Shown: positions 1 to 6,680, counted from the first letter of the stretch. The stretch is 11,651 nt of DNA from Promethearchaeota archaeon (GCA_013375495.1 JABXKC010000056.1:1-11651), one strand, 5' to 3'. Numbers and translations are program-made. The notes: generated by a model not told the origin, from the letters alone.

Positions 1-1416
1 AAAGATATTTATGTTCCAGGTCCAGATGTTGGAACTAAAGATGCTGATATGAAATTAGTTGCTATAGAAAATGGATTGGATAGCGCTGTATCTAAACCCG
101 CTGATATGGGTGGTAATCGAATAGATGAATTAGGGGGTGCAGCGGGAGGGGTTGTGATTGCATTGCAAACTTTGTTGAAAATTCTACCACGATTGAGAGT
201 TCTACCTCAATTTGCTAATTTAGAAATACCCGAAGAGAATGATCTTACGGTAATCATCCAAGGCTTTGGAGCTGTTGGAGCTCATGCTTCACGTATAATA
301 AAAGAGCGTATTTCTGAGGCTAAAGTAATAGGTATAAGTGATTTGGAAGGTTATTTATATAATGAAAATGGACTTCCAGTTGAAGATCTTTTCGGTTTAT
401 GGCAAAAATTAGGCTTAGTTACTAATACTTTTTTTAAAGATAAGATCGCACCCGAGGGGTTTAAACATCCAACTAAATTTTCTACAAACGCTAATAACTT
501 ACTTCTTGAGAACGCCTTCTGTATGGTACCTGCTGCCCCAATATTCAATTATTTAGGCGTACGTTCTTCTGATAAAGCATCGATGTTAGTTGATCGAATG
601 GGAAAATGGTCTGTAATTATTGAAGGGGCAAATACGTACTCTCCAGACCCCAATAGAAAGGCATCTAGAACCCGCATGGAACAAATAGTGTATGGAGAAA
701 AAGGCGTAATGATAGCTAACGATTATTTAGTTAATTCGGGTGGTGTAATATTTGCTGCCCAAGAACATATTATCAAAACACCTGAAAACCTTCAAATCCC
801 AGATAATATGTTGGGAAATCGTGAAGAAGTAGAAAAATGGCTTAAGGATCACGAATATGACTTTGCTGAACTATCGAAACAACGCTTAATAGCGGGAGAG
901 GAATATAGAGAAAATGTAATACACCATAATATGATTGAATTAGTTGATTTATTAGCAGCTCACCCTGACATGCTACCTTGTACAGCTGCTCAGCGTGTAA
1001 GCATCCAACGCCTTTCTGCAAAAGAAAGCCAACGAACTGCTAAGGATATAATGGTGTCTATTCCAACTATTGATATTAATAATAGTATACAAAATGCTGC
1101 AAAGTTAATGATAGATAAAAATAGTGGTATCGTAGCTGTTCTTTCTGAAGATATACTTGTAGGAGTTGCAACTGATTGGGATATAACAGCAGCAGTTGCC
1201 TCTAATAGTTGTGATGTTAAACTTGATAAAATTATGACTAAGGATGTTATTACAACATCTCCTGATTATACTATGTTAGACATCGTACGTGAATTAGAAC
1301 AATATCAAATTTCTGCTATGCCAGTTGTTAAGGATGGAAAGGTTTTAGGAAAAGTAAGTTCAGATTTAATTACACAACGTTATGTCTTAAGTCTTTTACA
1401 AGATCACAGAATTTAG
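1..1416 (+). CDS. Glu/Leu/Phe/Val dehydrogenase-family protein with C-terminal CBS pair (5' truncated)
   Basis: The reading frame is open from the first base, so the N-terminus is missing; the first ATG, at 49, is internal. The 471 visible residues begin with V-P-G-P-D-V-G-T, the motif carrying the catalytic Asp of glutamate dehydrogenases. It is followed by a divergent form of the S-K-P-x-x-M-G-G segment, a Rossmann G-F-G-A-V-G (about residues 88-93), E-G-A-N-T (about 208-212) and N-S-G-G-V (about 245-249). The family oxidatively deaminates an amino acid with NAD(P). After the usual dehydrogenase end there is a helical stretch and then two CBS motifs (about 347-405 and 408-465), which normally bind adenine nucleotides and regulate the attached enzyme. 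The substrate cannot be told from this fragment; glutamate is the default guess. The enzyme is much more divergent than a standard archaeal GdhA, and the CBS fusion suggests energy-charge control. Family call is firm, exact activity is not. Confidence 0.85.
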   Translation, partial: KDIYVPGPDVGTKDADMKLVAIENGLDSAVSKPADMGGNRIDELGGAAGGVVIALQTLLKILPRLRVLPQFANLEIPEENDLTVIIQGFGAVGAHASRIIKERISEAKVIGISDLEGYLYNENGLPVEDLFGLWQKLGLVTNTFFKDKIAPEGFKHPTKFSTNANNLLLENAFCMVPAAPIFNYLGVRSSDKASMLVDRMGKWSVIIEGANTYSPDPNRKASRTRMEQIVYGEKGVMIANDYLVNSGGVIFAAQEHIIKTPENLQIPDNMLGNREEVEKWLKDHEYDFAELSKQRLIAGEEYRENVIHHNMIELVDLLAAHPDMLPCTAAQRVSIQRLSAKESQRTAKDIMVSIPTIDINNSIQNAAKLMIDKNSGIVAVLSEDILVGVATDWDITAAVASNSCDVKLDKIMTKDVITTSPDYTMLDIVRELEQYQISAMPVVKDGKVLGKVSSDLITQRYVLSLLQDHRI

Positions 1417-1642
1417 TAAAAATTTAAGTTGTTATATAATGTATCTCTCTGTTCTGGGAATTTTGCCACAGCTTTAATAATTTCAATTATTTCTTCTGGA
1501 GATAGGTATTCTCAAAAGTCTCCACCTACTTTTTGATATTCCATTGTGTAATCTCACCTTTTTCTCCCAAGAAGTGTTTCTTTTTTAGTTCTAAATCGTC
1601 GCCAATCAGGCCGTAATTACTTTGGATGGCAGTTTTAAACAT
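1413..1642 (-). pseudogene. Remnant of a small protein gene (frame change plus in-frame TGA)
   Basis: Two short minus-strand frames look like consecutive pieces of one protein. The first (1642 to 1526, 38 codons) starts MFKTAIQSNYGLIGDD and runs to G-E-I-T-Q before going out of frame and stopping. The second (1544 to 1413) overlaps it by 19 bases in another frame, reads MEYQKVGGDF, meets TGA at 1512-1514, then continues E-Y-L-S-P-E-E-I-I-E-I-I-K to a TAA that overlaps the stop of the dehydrogenase gene. Both pieces have protein-like composition with an amphipathic helix in the second. A GGTGA ribosome-site match lies upstream of the second ATG, so two tiny overlapping genes cannot be excluded. 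I do not recognise the family. A single base change of TGG to TGA would explain the stop. Confidence 0.4.
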
Positions 1643-1707
1643 ATCACACACCAAAATATTTATTCTATTGATTTAAAAAATCTAATATTTAATGATTAGG
1701 AATACTT

Positions 1708-2265
1708 TTAGATCTTTAAAAGTTCTAATGCTTCTGATCTTGTGGTAGGGTTAGTTTTGAATATTCCTTTTATAGCAGAGGTTATTATTATTGGGTTAGA
1801 TTGCTTTACACCTCTCATTATCTCGCATAAATGAGTTCCCTTGACTACAACCATCACTCCTCTTGGTTTTAAGGAACAACCCATTAAATAGTTAGCAATA
1901 TCATCAGTCATCTTTTCTTGTACATTTAGCCTATGAGAAAAGTAATTAACCACTCTCGCGAATTTTGAAATTCCTAATAGATATTCTTCAGGCATATATA
2001 TGATATCAACTGTCCCATAAAAAGGTAATATATGGTGTTCACACATACTATAAAATTTAATTCCTTTCGATACAATAATCTCGCTATATTGAGCTTTAAA
2101 GATTTTTATTTCTTTATCCAAATCTAGTCGATACCCATTAAAAATTTCATTATAGGCGTTAGCTACTCGTCTTGGAGTCTCACTAGTCGCTGGGCGTAAA
2201 TGATCATTACCCTCAATTTCATTAATAAGTTGTGTTATAAGTTCTTGTACTCTCTCTTTATTCAT
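1708..2265 (-). CDS. folE: GTP cyclohydrolase I (FolE type)
   Basis: This 185-residue protein matches the GTP cyclohydrolase I core, which converts GTP to 7,8-dihydroneopterin triphosphate and formate, the first step of folate and pterin synthesis in the cytosol. The zinc and catalytic motifs are intact: S-M-C75-E-H77-H78-I-L-P-F, then T-H145-L-C147-E-x-M-R-G-V. By analogy with the E. coli enzyme (Cys110, His113, Cys181), C75, H78 and C147 are the zinc ligands and H77 and H145 are catalytic. S-K-F-A-R (100-104) and L-N-V-Q-E-K-M-T (113-120) are the usual active-site signatures, and T-S-A-x-x-G-x-F (162-169) closes the core. The N-terminal arm is short compared with bacterial FolE. The ATG at 2265 lacks a clear Shine-Dalgarno site. 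Most archaea use the unrelated MptA (FolE2) for this step. It lies 148 bases downstream of the conjugation cluster on the same strand, with a candidate terminator between, so it is probably a separate transcript. Confidence 0.95.
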   Translation of the reverse strand: MNKERVQELITQLINEIEGNDHLRPATSETPRRVANAYNEIFNGYRLDLDKEIKIFKAQYSEIIVSKGIKFYSMCEHHILPFYGTVDIIYMPEEYLLGISKFARVVNYFSHRLNVQEKMTDDIANYLMGCSLKPRGVMVVVKGTHLCEIMRGVKQSNPIIITSAIKGIFKTNPTTRSEALELLKI

Positions 2266-2358
2266 TTTTCTTTCGTGTACTCTTTTTTAATTAATATATA
2301 TTGGAATTTAGGAAAATATAATAAATATTAGAAAAGGAAAAAAAGAGTTTTCAAAGAA

Positions 2359-2379
2359 TTAAAAAAGCCATAGGCGCTT
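2359..2379 (-). terminator. Candidate terminator after the conjugation cluster
   Basis: On the minus strand, AAGC-(7-base loop)-GCTT is followed directly by further T residues, about 35 bases after the RING-like gene stop, and a second T7 tract follows at about 2337-2343. The stem is short (4 bp), so the T tracts, which are enough for many archaeal terminators, carry most of the weight. Confidence 0.35.
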
Positions 2380-2413
2380 AAAATCATTACTTTCAAGATT
2401 GATCAGATGAATA

Positions 2414-3535
2414 TCATTTTTTCTTCAGAAATTGTTTATAGATTATTACATAATTTTTTACGCTTACTACTCGTGGATTACGTCTATAATTTGATGGAAT
2501 CGGAGCACTACAACGTGAACATAGGTTTGAAGTTCGCATCCAATCTTTAAATTCATCAGCATGGGAAGGATACCTACAATTTGGGCATATAACAATTCCG
2601 CGTCCTCTATCTTCAGGATGTTTTGGTAATTTAAAACAAAAGATACATTTAAAATCTTCTAATGACAAATATGATGCCCTTGGTTTATAATTATTAAGAT
2701 TTCGAACTTTTGAAGTCGGTTTAACTTTTGTAGTACGTTTAATATTTGATGTTTTAGTTCTTGTAGTTTGCCTACGTGATGTGGGTGTAACCCTTGACGA
2801 TTGAGTTCTTGACCTTGATGTGTGCGTATTTGTTCGAGTAGATGGAGTTGGGTTACTTACCCTCGTTGTCCGCACACGCTGTCTCTGTGTTGTAGGTGTA
2901 GCTAAATTATTAATCGTTCTAGTACGATTTGCAATATAATCACGAGTTAATCTTGGCAGTGACGGGCTAGTACGCGTAAAACCGAATACTATAACTATTA
3001 AAATTGTTCCTATTAATAGTAGTAAGAGATTTAAATCCAATGTAAAACTCTCAATAACACTATAAAAACTTATCCAATAGGTTAAAATAAAAATCAGAAC
3101 TGAGAATGATAGAATAAATCCCAATTTTCGCGCTTTTACTGCTTTTGTTCCAAAATATATTACATTGTATTTTTTGAAACAGCGATATAAAGAGTAAGAA
3201 CCATATAATATAAATGGAAAGGCAAAAATTAGACTCCATAGACTAAAATATACTCCTCCAAGTAGGTTTTCTCCTAAGATTCCGGTATAAAAACCCCAAA
3301 TTGAATAAAATATACCAATACCTAATGGAATAATGACAAAAAATGCGGTATTGTGAGGTGAATTAAACTCCCGATGTCGTTTTATGTTTTCAAACAATTT
3401 GATGGTAAAAATTAACCACAATCCAATTAAACACCAAGTTACAAAATTTATAGAAGAAAAGGAGATTAAACCATGAATTAGACCAATAATCAGAAAAATG
3501 GAAAATATTATTGTCAGGTTTTTATTTTTAACCAT
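2414..3535 (-). CDS. Six-TM membrane protein with C-terminal RING-like zinc domain (candidate E3)
   Basis: The 373-residue product has six hydrophobic segments (about 7-28, 30-48, 63-85, 92-117, 138-160, 167-187). Their flanking charges follow the positive-inside rule with both ends in the cytosol. A flexible linker rich in Thr, Ser and Arg (about 188-283) leads to a zinc domain: C297-x2-C300-x16-C317-x2-C320-x4-H325-x13-C339-x2-C342. The H325-x2-E328-F-x2-W332-M-x6-C-x2-C segment copies the spacing of the second half of eukaryotic RING domains, including the Trp that contacts E2 enzymes. Glu328 sits where the sixth ligand is expected, and H306 is a possible alternative eighth ligand. It is the last gene of the cluster, 32 bases after the JAMM gene, the place where archaeal small RING-finger genes are found. 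I infer a membrane-anchored E3-like role. A plain zinc-ribbon adaptor is the alternative. The strongly basic linker could also bind nucleic acid or phospholipid head groups. Confidence 0.8.
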   Translation of the reverse strand: MVKNKNLTIIFSIFLIIGLIHGLISFSSINFVTWCLIGLWLIFTIKLFENIKRHREFNSPHNTAFFVIIPLGIGIFYSIWGFYTGILGENLLGGVYFSLWSLIFAFPFILYGSYSLYRCFKKYNVIYFGTKAVKARKLGFILSFSVLIFILTYWISFYSVIESFTLDLNLLLLLIGTILIVIVFGFTRTSPSLPRLTRDYIANRTRTINNLATPTTQRQRVRTTRVSNPTPSTRTNTHTSRSRTQSSRVTPTSRRQTTRTKTSNIKRTTKVKPTSKVRNLNNYKPRASYLSLEDFKCIFCFKLPKHPEDRGRGIVICPNCRYPSHADEFKDWMRTSNLCSRCSAPIPSNYRRNPRVVSVKNYVIIYKQFLKKK

Positions 3536-3567
3536 AGTTTAATTATCACAATATTGGCTTTTTTTCT

Positions 3568-4371
3568 TTATTCATCATATTCTAAATATGCTGGTTTTCC
3601 TTCTATAATTGGATTCATGAATTCAATAATTTCTGGTAGCATTCGAATATCTAAATGTCCCTTAATGTCAAAAGGTATCGAATACCATTTTTTAGTTTTA
3701 AAGTTCGCGCGATAAATTTCAAATCCAACCGATTTCCCGTTAATTAGAAATGGATCGATGACGAGCGCTACAGCTTTGTTCCACAACCTCTGATATCTTG
3801 CCTGAGTTCCTAAATCTTCTCTTGACATGAAACAAGAATAACTGGGGTGGCTATGATACCAACCTACAATAAAAAGATTCTTTTTTTTAATGTCTTTGAA
3901 GGCTCTAACATAATTCTTATAGTCCTTAATCTCAGCATATACCGCCGTACCATGCCCCATTGGATAGGCATCTTCAATATGTAGAATTCCATTGGCGTTA
4001 TCAAATTTTCCAGCGAGTAAGCCTATTACTTCCACCCATTGTTCTCTAGGTATTTTAGAATGTGCATATTTTAGAGAATGGCTGGTGATCTTAAGAATTG
4101 CTTTAATAGTGATAGCTATTTCAGCTTCAATTTTGTCATTTCTAGCTATAGTTTTTACTGGGTCCATCGGGATAGGTTCAAGGTTCGCTTTGATTATTTT
4201 TGAATGATTTATAGGCTTTGCTTCAATAATTTCTGCTGTAATTTCTTCTTGTAATTCTTCTAATTGTAACTCTGTGTATACTTCTTCAAGTAATTCTTTT
4301 TTAATTTTCTCTTTAATTTTTTGCTTTATTGCATCTCTGAGAGAATTGCCATTATTTTCATCGATATTCAT
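3568..4371 (-). CDS. Rpn11-like JAMM/MPN+ deubiquitinase-type metalloprotease
   Basis: The JAMM zinc-protease signature is complete. Numbered from the upstream ATG at 4398, Glu123 lies in W-V-E-V-I-G-L-L, and G-W-Y-H182-S-H184-P is followed by S192-x2-D195. The stretch G-W-Y-H-S-H-P-x3-C-x2-S is very close to proteasomal Rpn11, so the enzyme should cleave isopeptide bonds between a ubiquitin-like modifier and lysine. Both modifiers here end in a free Gly, so deconjugation is more likely than precursor processing. An N-terminal charged helix (about 20-60) probably mediates partner binding or dimerisation. I place the start at 4371: the TGA of the E2 gene is embedded in a GGTGAT Shine-Dalgarno site six bases before this ATG, giving 267 residues. 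The ATG at 4398 would give 276 residues and overlap the E2 gene by 20 bases, and it has no such site. The stop-in-SD arrangement implies tight translational coupling to E2. Confidence 0.93.
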   Translation of the reverse strand: MNIDENNGNSLRDAIKQKIKEKIKKELLEEVYTELQLEELQEEITAEIIEAKPINHSKIIKANLEPIPMDPVKTIARNDKIEAEIAITIKAILKITSHSLKYAHSKIPREQWVEVIGLLAGKFDNANGILHIEDAYPMGHGTAVYAEIKDYKNYVRAFKDIKKKNLFIVGWYHSHPSYSCFMSREDLGTQARYQRLWNKAVALVIDPFLINGKSVGFEIYRANFKTKKWYSIPFDIKGHLDIRMLPEIIEFMNPIIEGKPAYLEYDE

Positions 4372-4377
4372 TTTAAG

Positions 4378-4383
4378 ATCACC
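4378..4383 (-). promoter_or_regulatory. Shine-Dalgarno site GGTGAT overlapping the E2 stop codon
   Basis: GGTGAT matches the archaeal anti-Shine-Dalgarno end of 16S rRNA and lies six bases before the ATG at 4371. It contains the TGA that ends the E2 gene (4379-4381). It decides the start of the JAMM gene and suggests that ribosomes ending E2 restart on the protease. Confidence 0.75.
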
Positions 4384-4906
4384 ATTTATCCTTGGCATAC
4401 TTCTTTACTAAACTTCTAACTTTTTTCTCAAATAATTTTTGATTTTTCATCATTTCTACAGCTGCTTTTTTGTTAAAAACATCAGTTGGATTAACAAATT
4501 TTCCTCGAGTGTTTAACATAGCAATTATTGCTTGAACAACTGTAACCGCTGTTTTCGAAGGACTCCATCCACCCTTTTTGCCAACTAGTGATGGATCTAC
4601 TAATGCTAAACAAATATTTCGTTGTCCTTTATATTCACTAGGTTTTGGCCAAAAATTTGGATGCCATATTGGAGTATGCAATCTCACAAAAGGAGGTTGT
4701 TTAGGATATTGAACAGGAAACCTCATTTCTAATTTAAACAACCCTCCTGCATAAACAGTCCCTTTTGGGCCTTTAATCGTTAGAGCTAAGTGATCGATAC
4801 TCTTTTTTTTTGGATTAAATGGCTTCAATTGGATAATCGTACCCTGTTTTAGCAATTTTTTTAGTCCCGCAAAATCTCGGGAAACTCGACTACTTCTTAT
4901 ACTCAT
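4379..4906 (-). CDS. E2 ubiquitin-conjugating enzyme-like protein (UBC fold)
   Basis: The 175-residue protein has the UBC fold in order: an N-terminal helix (about 7-20), the strand run ending in Y-A-G-G-L-F-K-L, F-P-x-x-Y-P-x-x-P-P (63-72), the H82-P83-N84 triad, N97-I-C99-L with the candidate catalytic cysteine, W114-S-P, and C-terminal helices. E2 enzymes accept the modifier from E1 on the cysteine and pass it to a substrate lysine, usually with an E3. The Asn of HPN, which stabilises the transition state in eukaryotic E2s, is present. The loop from HPN to the cysteine is 15 residues, against 8 in human UbcH5-type E2s, so this part of the active site is elaborated. The start at 4906 has GGGGTT about nine bases upstream. 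It follows E1 by 66 bases and its stop is embedded in the ribosome site of the protease gene. Confidence 0.95.
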   Translation of the reverse strand: MSIRSSRVSRDFAGLKKLLKQGTIIQLKPFNPKKKSIDHLALTIKGPKGTVYAGGLFKLEMRFPVQYPKQPPFVRLHTPIWHPNFWPKPSEYKGQRNICLALVDPSLVGKKGGWSPSKTAVTVVQAIIAMLNTRGKFVNPTDVFNKKAAVEMMKNQKLFEKKVRSLVKKYAKDKW

Positions 4907-4972
4907 ATTCTTAACCCCGTTTTTTGTTTTTTTTTAATTATTTTATTTTAAAATTATGTTTTGGATTAAATT

Positions 4973-6208
4973 TTATTTATATTTTAAGGTTACGTAAATT
5001 TCTCCTCCTTCACACCCCGCAACCGTGAGAAATTCGTAATTCCTCAAACCGTTTTGAATTGGACTTTGCTCTAAATCTAGAACAATTATATCATTAAAAT
5101 CCAATAGAGTTATTACTGGCTCAAATTCAGATTCTAATTTATATCCATTTTTTTCTAGTATTTTAATTATATTCATACAAGGCGAACTATCCCTCATTTT
5201 AATAACTACTCGTCTTACACTTTTACCACATTGAGAACATTCTGGATTCCTCTTTTTATCAATGTGGTATAATTTCATTGTCACAGCATTAAATATCATG
5301 TAACTTGTTATGGGCTTACCCAATCCTTTGTGACCCCTTTTCCAATGAAGGATTTTAATCGCTTCATGAGATTGTAATGCCGAAATAGTTGCGTTAATCG
5401 TAATGATCCCAGGGTCGTGGCGATCAATAATTTTAACAACATCATCTTCGGTATATTCGGGTAAGAAATTATGTTTTGCAACAAGTTCATTTGCAACTTT
5501 TTGAATAAATCTAATATCTTCTACGTTTTTAGGATTTGGATCTCTGTCAAATTTATCTTTAAAGGCCATATCTCCTTTAAAAATACAATGAATTCTTTTT
5601 CGAGGGATACCCACCACAGTGCAAGCTGCCATTTCATCACTTTTTGGATCTGGTAATGGGTTACATTCATAACATGCATTTCGATATGGAAAAATTGTAT
5701 ATATGTGACCATAATAACCAGAAACCCCTCCATCTACTAAGGGCTTTCTAAATCTAATGCATTGAGCGTTTAAGTTTAGCCTTGCATTCATTGAATCAAG
5801 ACCTCCAATAACAACATCTGCATTATAATATAGTGAGGGATCTAACCTTTCTAACGATGAATGATACCCTTTAACGATAATATTCGGATTAATCTCAACT
5901 AATTTTTTTGCGGCTGCAATTGCTTTCGGTTCTCCTAACCTTGCGCCTACAAATAGAATTTGGCGGTTTAGGTTCGAATGTTCAATAGTATCTAAATCAA
6001 CAAGATCTATATGGCCTACCCCTAACATTGCTAAATTCTTAGCAATTTCACATCCCAAACCACCTACGCCAGCAATCAATACTCTCGACTTTTTTACTAA
6101 TTTTTGGGACCATCCTTCTAAACGAAATTGACGATCGTATAAGTCTCTCTCTTCTTCTGACAATCCCTTTGCAAAAAAATCTGAATCCTTACCCAATATT
6201 ATCACCAT
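4973..6208 (-). CDS. E1 ubiquitin-activating enzyme-like protein (UBA2/UBA3 type)
   Basis: The 411-residue protein has the ThiF/MoeB adenylation fold: Y24-D-R-Q-F-R-L-E-G-W, the ATP loop G-V-G49-G-L-G-C-E (47-54), D71-L-D-T-I-E-x-S-N-L-N-R-Q (to 83), K95, and G-L-D138-S-M-N-A-R. Zinc pairs C179-x2-C182 and C324-x2-C327 are present. The segment A-A-C196-T-V-V-G-I-P-R-x5-H-C-I matches the catalytic-cysteine region of eukaryotic UBA2 and UBA3. This indicates a true E1 that forms a thioester, as opposed to a sulfur-carrier adenylase. Residues about 335-411 form a small C-terminal domain in the place of the ubiquitin-fold domain that recruits E2. A single such chain probably works as a homodimer, unlike the heterodimers or fused halves of eukaryotes. 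The ATG at 6208 has no ribosome site, but GGTGAT just inside the frame precedes a TTG at 6196, a possible true start. It lies 83 bases after UBL1. Confidence 0.95.
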   Translation of the reverse strand: MVIILGKDSDFFAKGLSEEERDLYDRQFRLEGWSQKLVKKSRVLIAGVGGLGCEIAKNLAMLGVGHIDLVDLDTIEHSNLNRQILFVGARLGEPKAIAAAKKLVEINPNIIVKGYHSSLERLDPSLYYNADVVIGGLDSMNARLNLNAQCIRFRKPLVDGGVSGYYGHIYTIFPYRNACYECNPLPDPKSDEMAACTVVGIPRKRIHCIFKGDMAFKDKFDRDPNPKNVEDIRFIQKVANELVAKHNFLPEYTEDDVVKIIDRHDPGIITINATISALQSHEAIKILHWKRGHKGLGKPITSYMIFNAVTMKLYHIDKKRNPECSQCGKSVRRVVIKMRDSSPCMNIIKILEKNGYKLESEFEPVITLLDFNDIIVLDLEQSPIQNGLRNYEFLTVAGCEGGEIYVTLKYK

Positions 6209-6237
6209 TAATATTAATCAAAAAAATAAAAAAATTG

Positions 6238-6254
6238 AAGGGCTTAATGCCCTT
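6238..6254 (-). terminator. Hairpin between UBL1 and E1 (partial terminator or processing site)
   Basis: A perfect 6-bp stem, AAGGGC-(5-base loop)-GCCCTT, lies 38 bases after the UBL1 stop and 30 bases before the E1 ATG. On the minus strand it is followed by C-A-A-T7-A-T7. It could end part of the transcripts after UBL1 or protect the UBL1 message, raising modifier over enzyme. It may instead simply separate two transcripts. Confidence 0.5.
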
Positions 6255-6291
6255 TTATTATATTTTATGAAAAGAATTATAAGATATAAGT

Positions 6292-6618
6292 TTATCCCGC
6301 TGTGCTAGCAGGAATCAAGAGTATGTCATCGCCATCGTTTACGTTATAGTCTCTTAAGGTTGAATTTTCATCCAAAGTAACTCCACCAGATGAAAGATGA
6401 AATTCGTCTGGATCAAGTCCGAATAGATTTCCTAATGTTTGTTTGATATCACTTACGTGATTGGCATCATTGACGGTCAGCTTTTCCTTCTTTTCACCAG
6501 GACCAATAGTTGACATAAAATATAAAGTCAACTTTTTGCCTGTTGAGGGTGTTTTACTTGATGGGGTTTTAGATTTAACAGGCTCTAATTCCTCATCAAA
6601 ATCTTCGTCGAAACTCAT
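6292..6618 (-). CDS. UBL1: ubiquitin-like modifier with acidic N-terminal tail and Ala-Gly end
   Basis: The 108-residue protein has a beta-grasp ubiquitin-like domain (about 28-104) preceded by a disordered tail. The tail holds three Phi-D/E-x-x units (F3, F7, L11), then a K-T-P rich linker (K17-T-P, K22-T-P). The domain carries S-T-I-G-P-G-E-K-K, F-H-L-S-S-G-G-V-T and D-G-D-D-I-L-L-I-P-A-S-T-A-G at the extreme C-terminus. It ends exactly at Gly108 with no residues to remove, and the penultimate residue is Ala where ubiquitin has Gly. As first gene of the cluster ahead of E1, E2, protease and RING-like genes, it is very probably the conjugated modifier. About 55 of 81 aligned residues are identical to UBL2 by hand count. 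GGAAG lies eight bases before the ATG and a run of 14 A sits just upstream. A sulfur-carrier role is less likely because of the true E2 and JAMM partners. Confidence 0.92.
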   Translation of the reverse strand: MSFDEDFDEELEPVKSKTPSSKTPSTGKKLTLYFMSTIGPGEKKEKLTVNDANHVSDIKQTLGNLFGLDPDEFHLSSGGVTLDENSTLRDYNVNDGDDILLIPASTAG

Positions 6619-6626
6619 TCAAATCG

Positions 6627-6631
6627 CTTCC
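6627..6631 (-). promoter_or_regulatory. UBL1 ribosome-binding site after an A14 leader tract
   Basis: GGAAG lies eight bases upstream of the UBL1 ATG on the minus strand. It is directly preceded by 14 consecutive A residues in the message (6632-6645), which would leave the site unstructured and favour strong translation. Confidence 0.5.
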
Positions 6632-6670
6632 TTTTTTTTTTTTTTAAGTTTTTTTTATTAACTATACTAG

Positions 6671-6680
6671 CTATAAAAAA
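6671..6680 (-). promoter_or_regulatory. Possible TATA box for the UBL1 cluster
   Basis: TTTTTTATAG on the minus strand lies about 52 bases before the UBL1 ATG, which would place transcription start about 25 bases downstream and leave a short leader. The surroundings are very AT-rich, so chance matches are common. Confidence 0.3.

Noticed and set aside
351..548. Minus-strand frame inside the dehydrogenase gene
   Set aside because: It lies wholly within a well-supported gene, has no ribosome site and has no recognisable protein pattern.
1512..1514. Selenocysteine codon
   Set aside because: No selenocysteine-insertion hairpin is visible nearby, the context is not a known selenoprotein, and a second frame problem just upstream points to decay.
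2266..2413. tRNA or small RNA gene in the spacer after the RING-like gene
   Set aside because: There is no cloverleaf, no T-loop consensus and no convincing C/D box pair; only a weak hairpin and T tracts are seen.
5308..5733. Short frames on both strands inside E1
   Set aside because: All are shadows of the E1 frame, whose motifs are continuous through this stretch.
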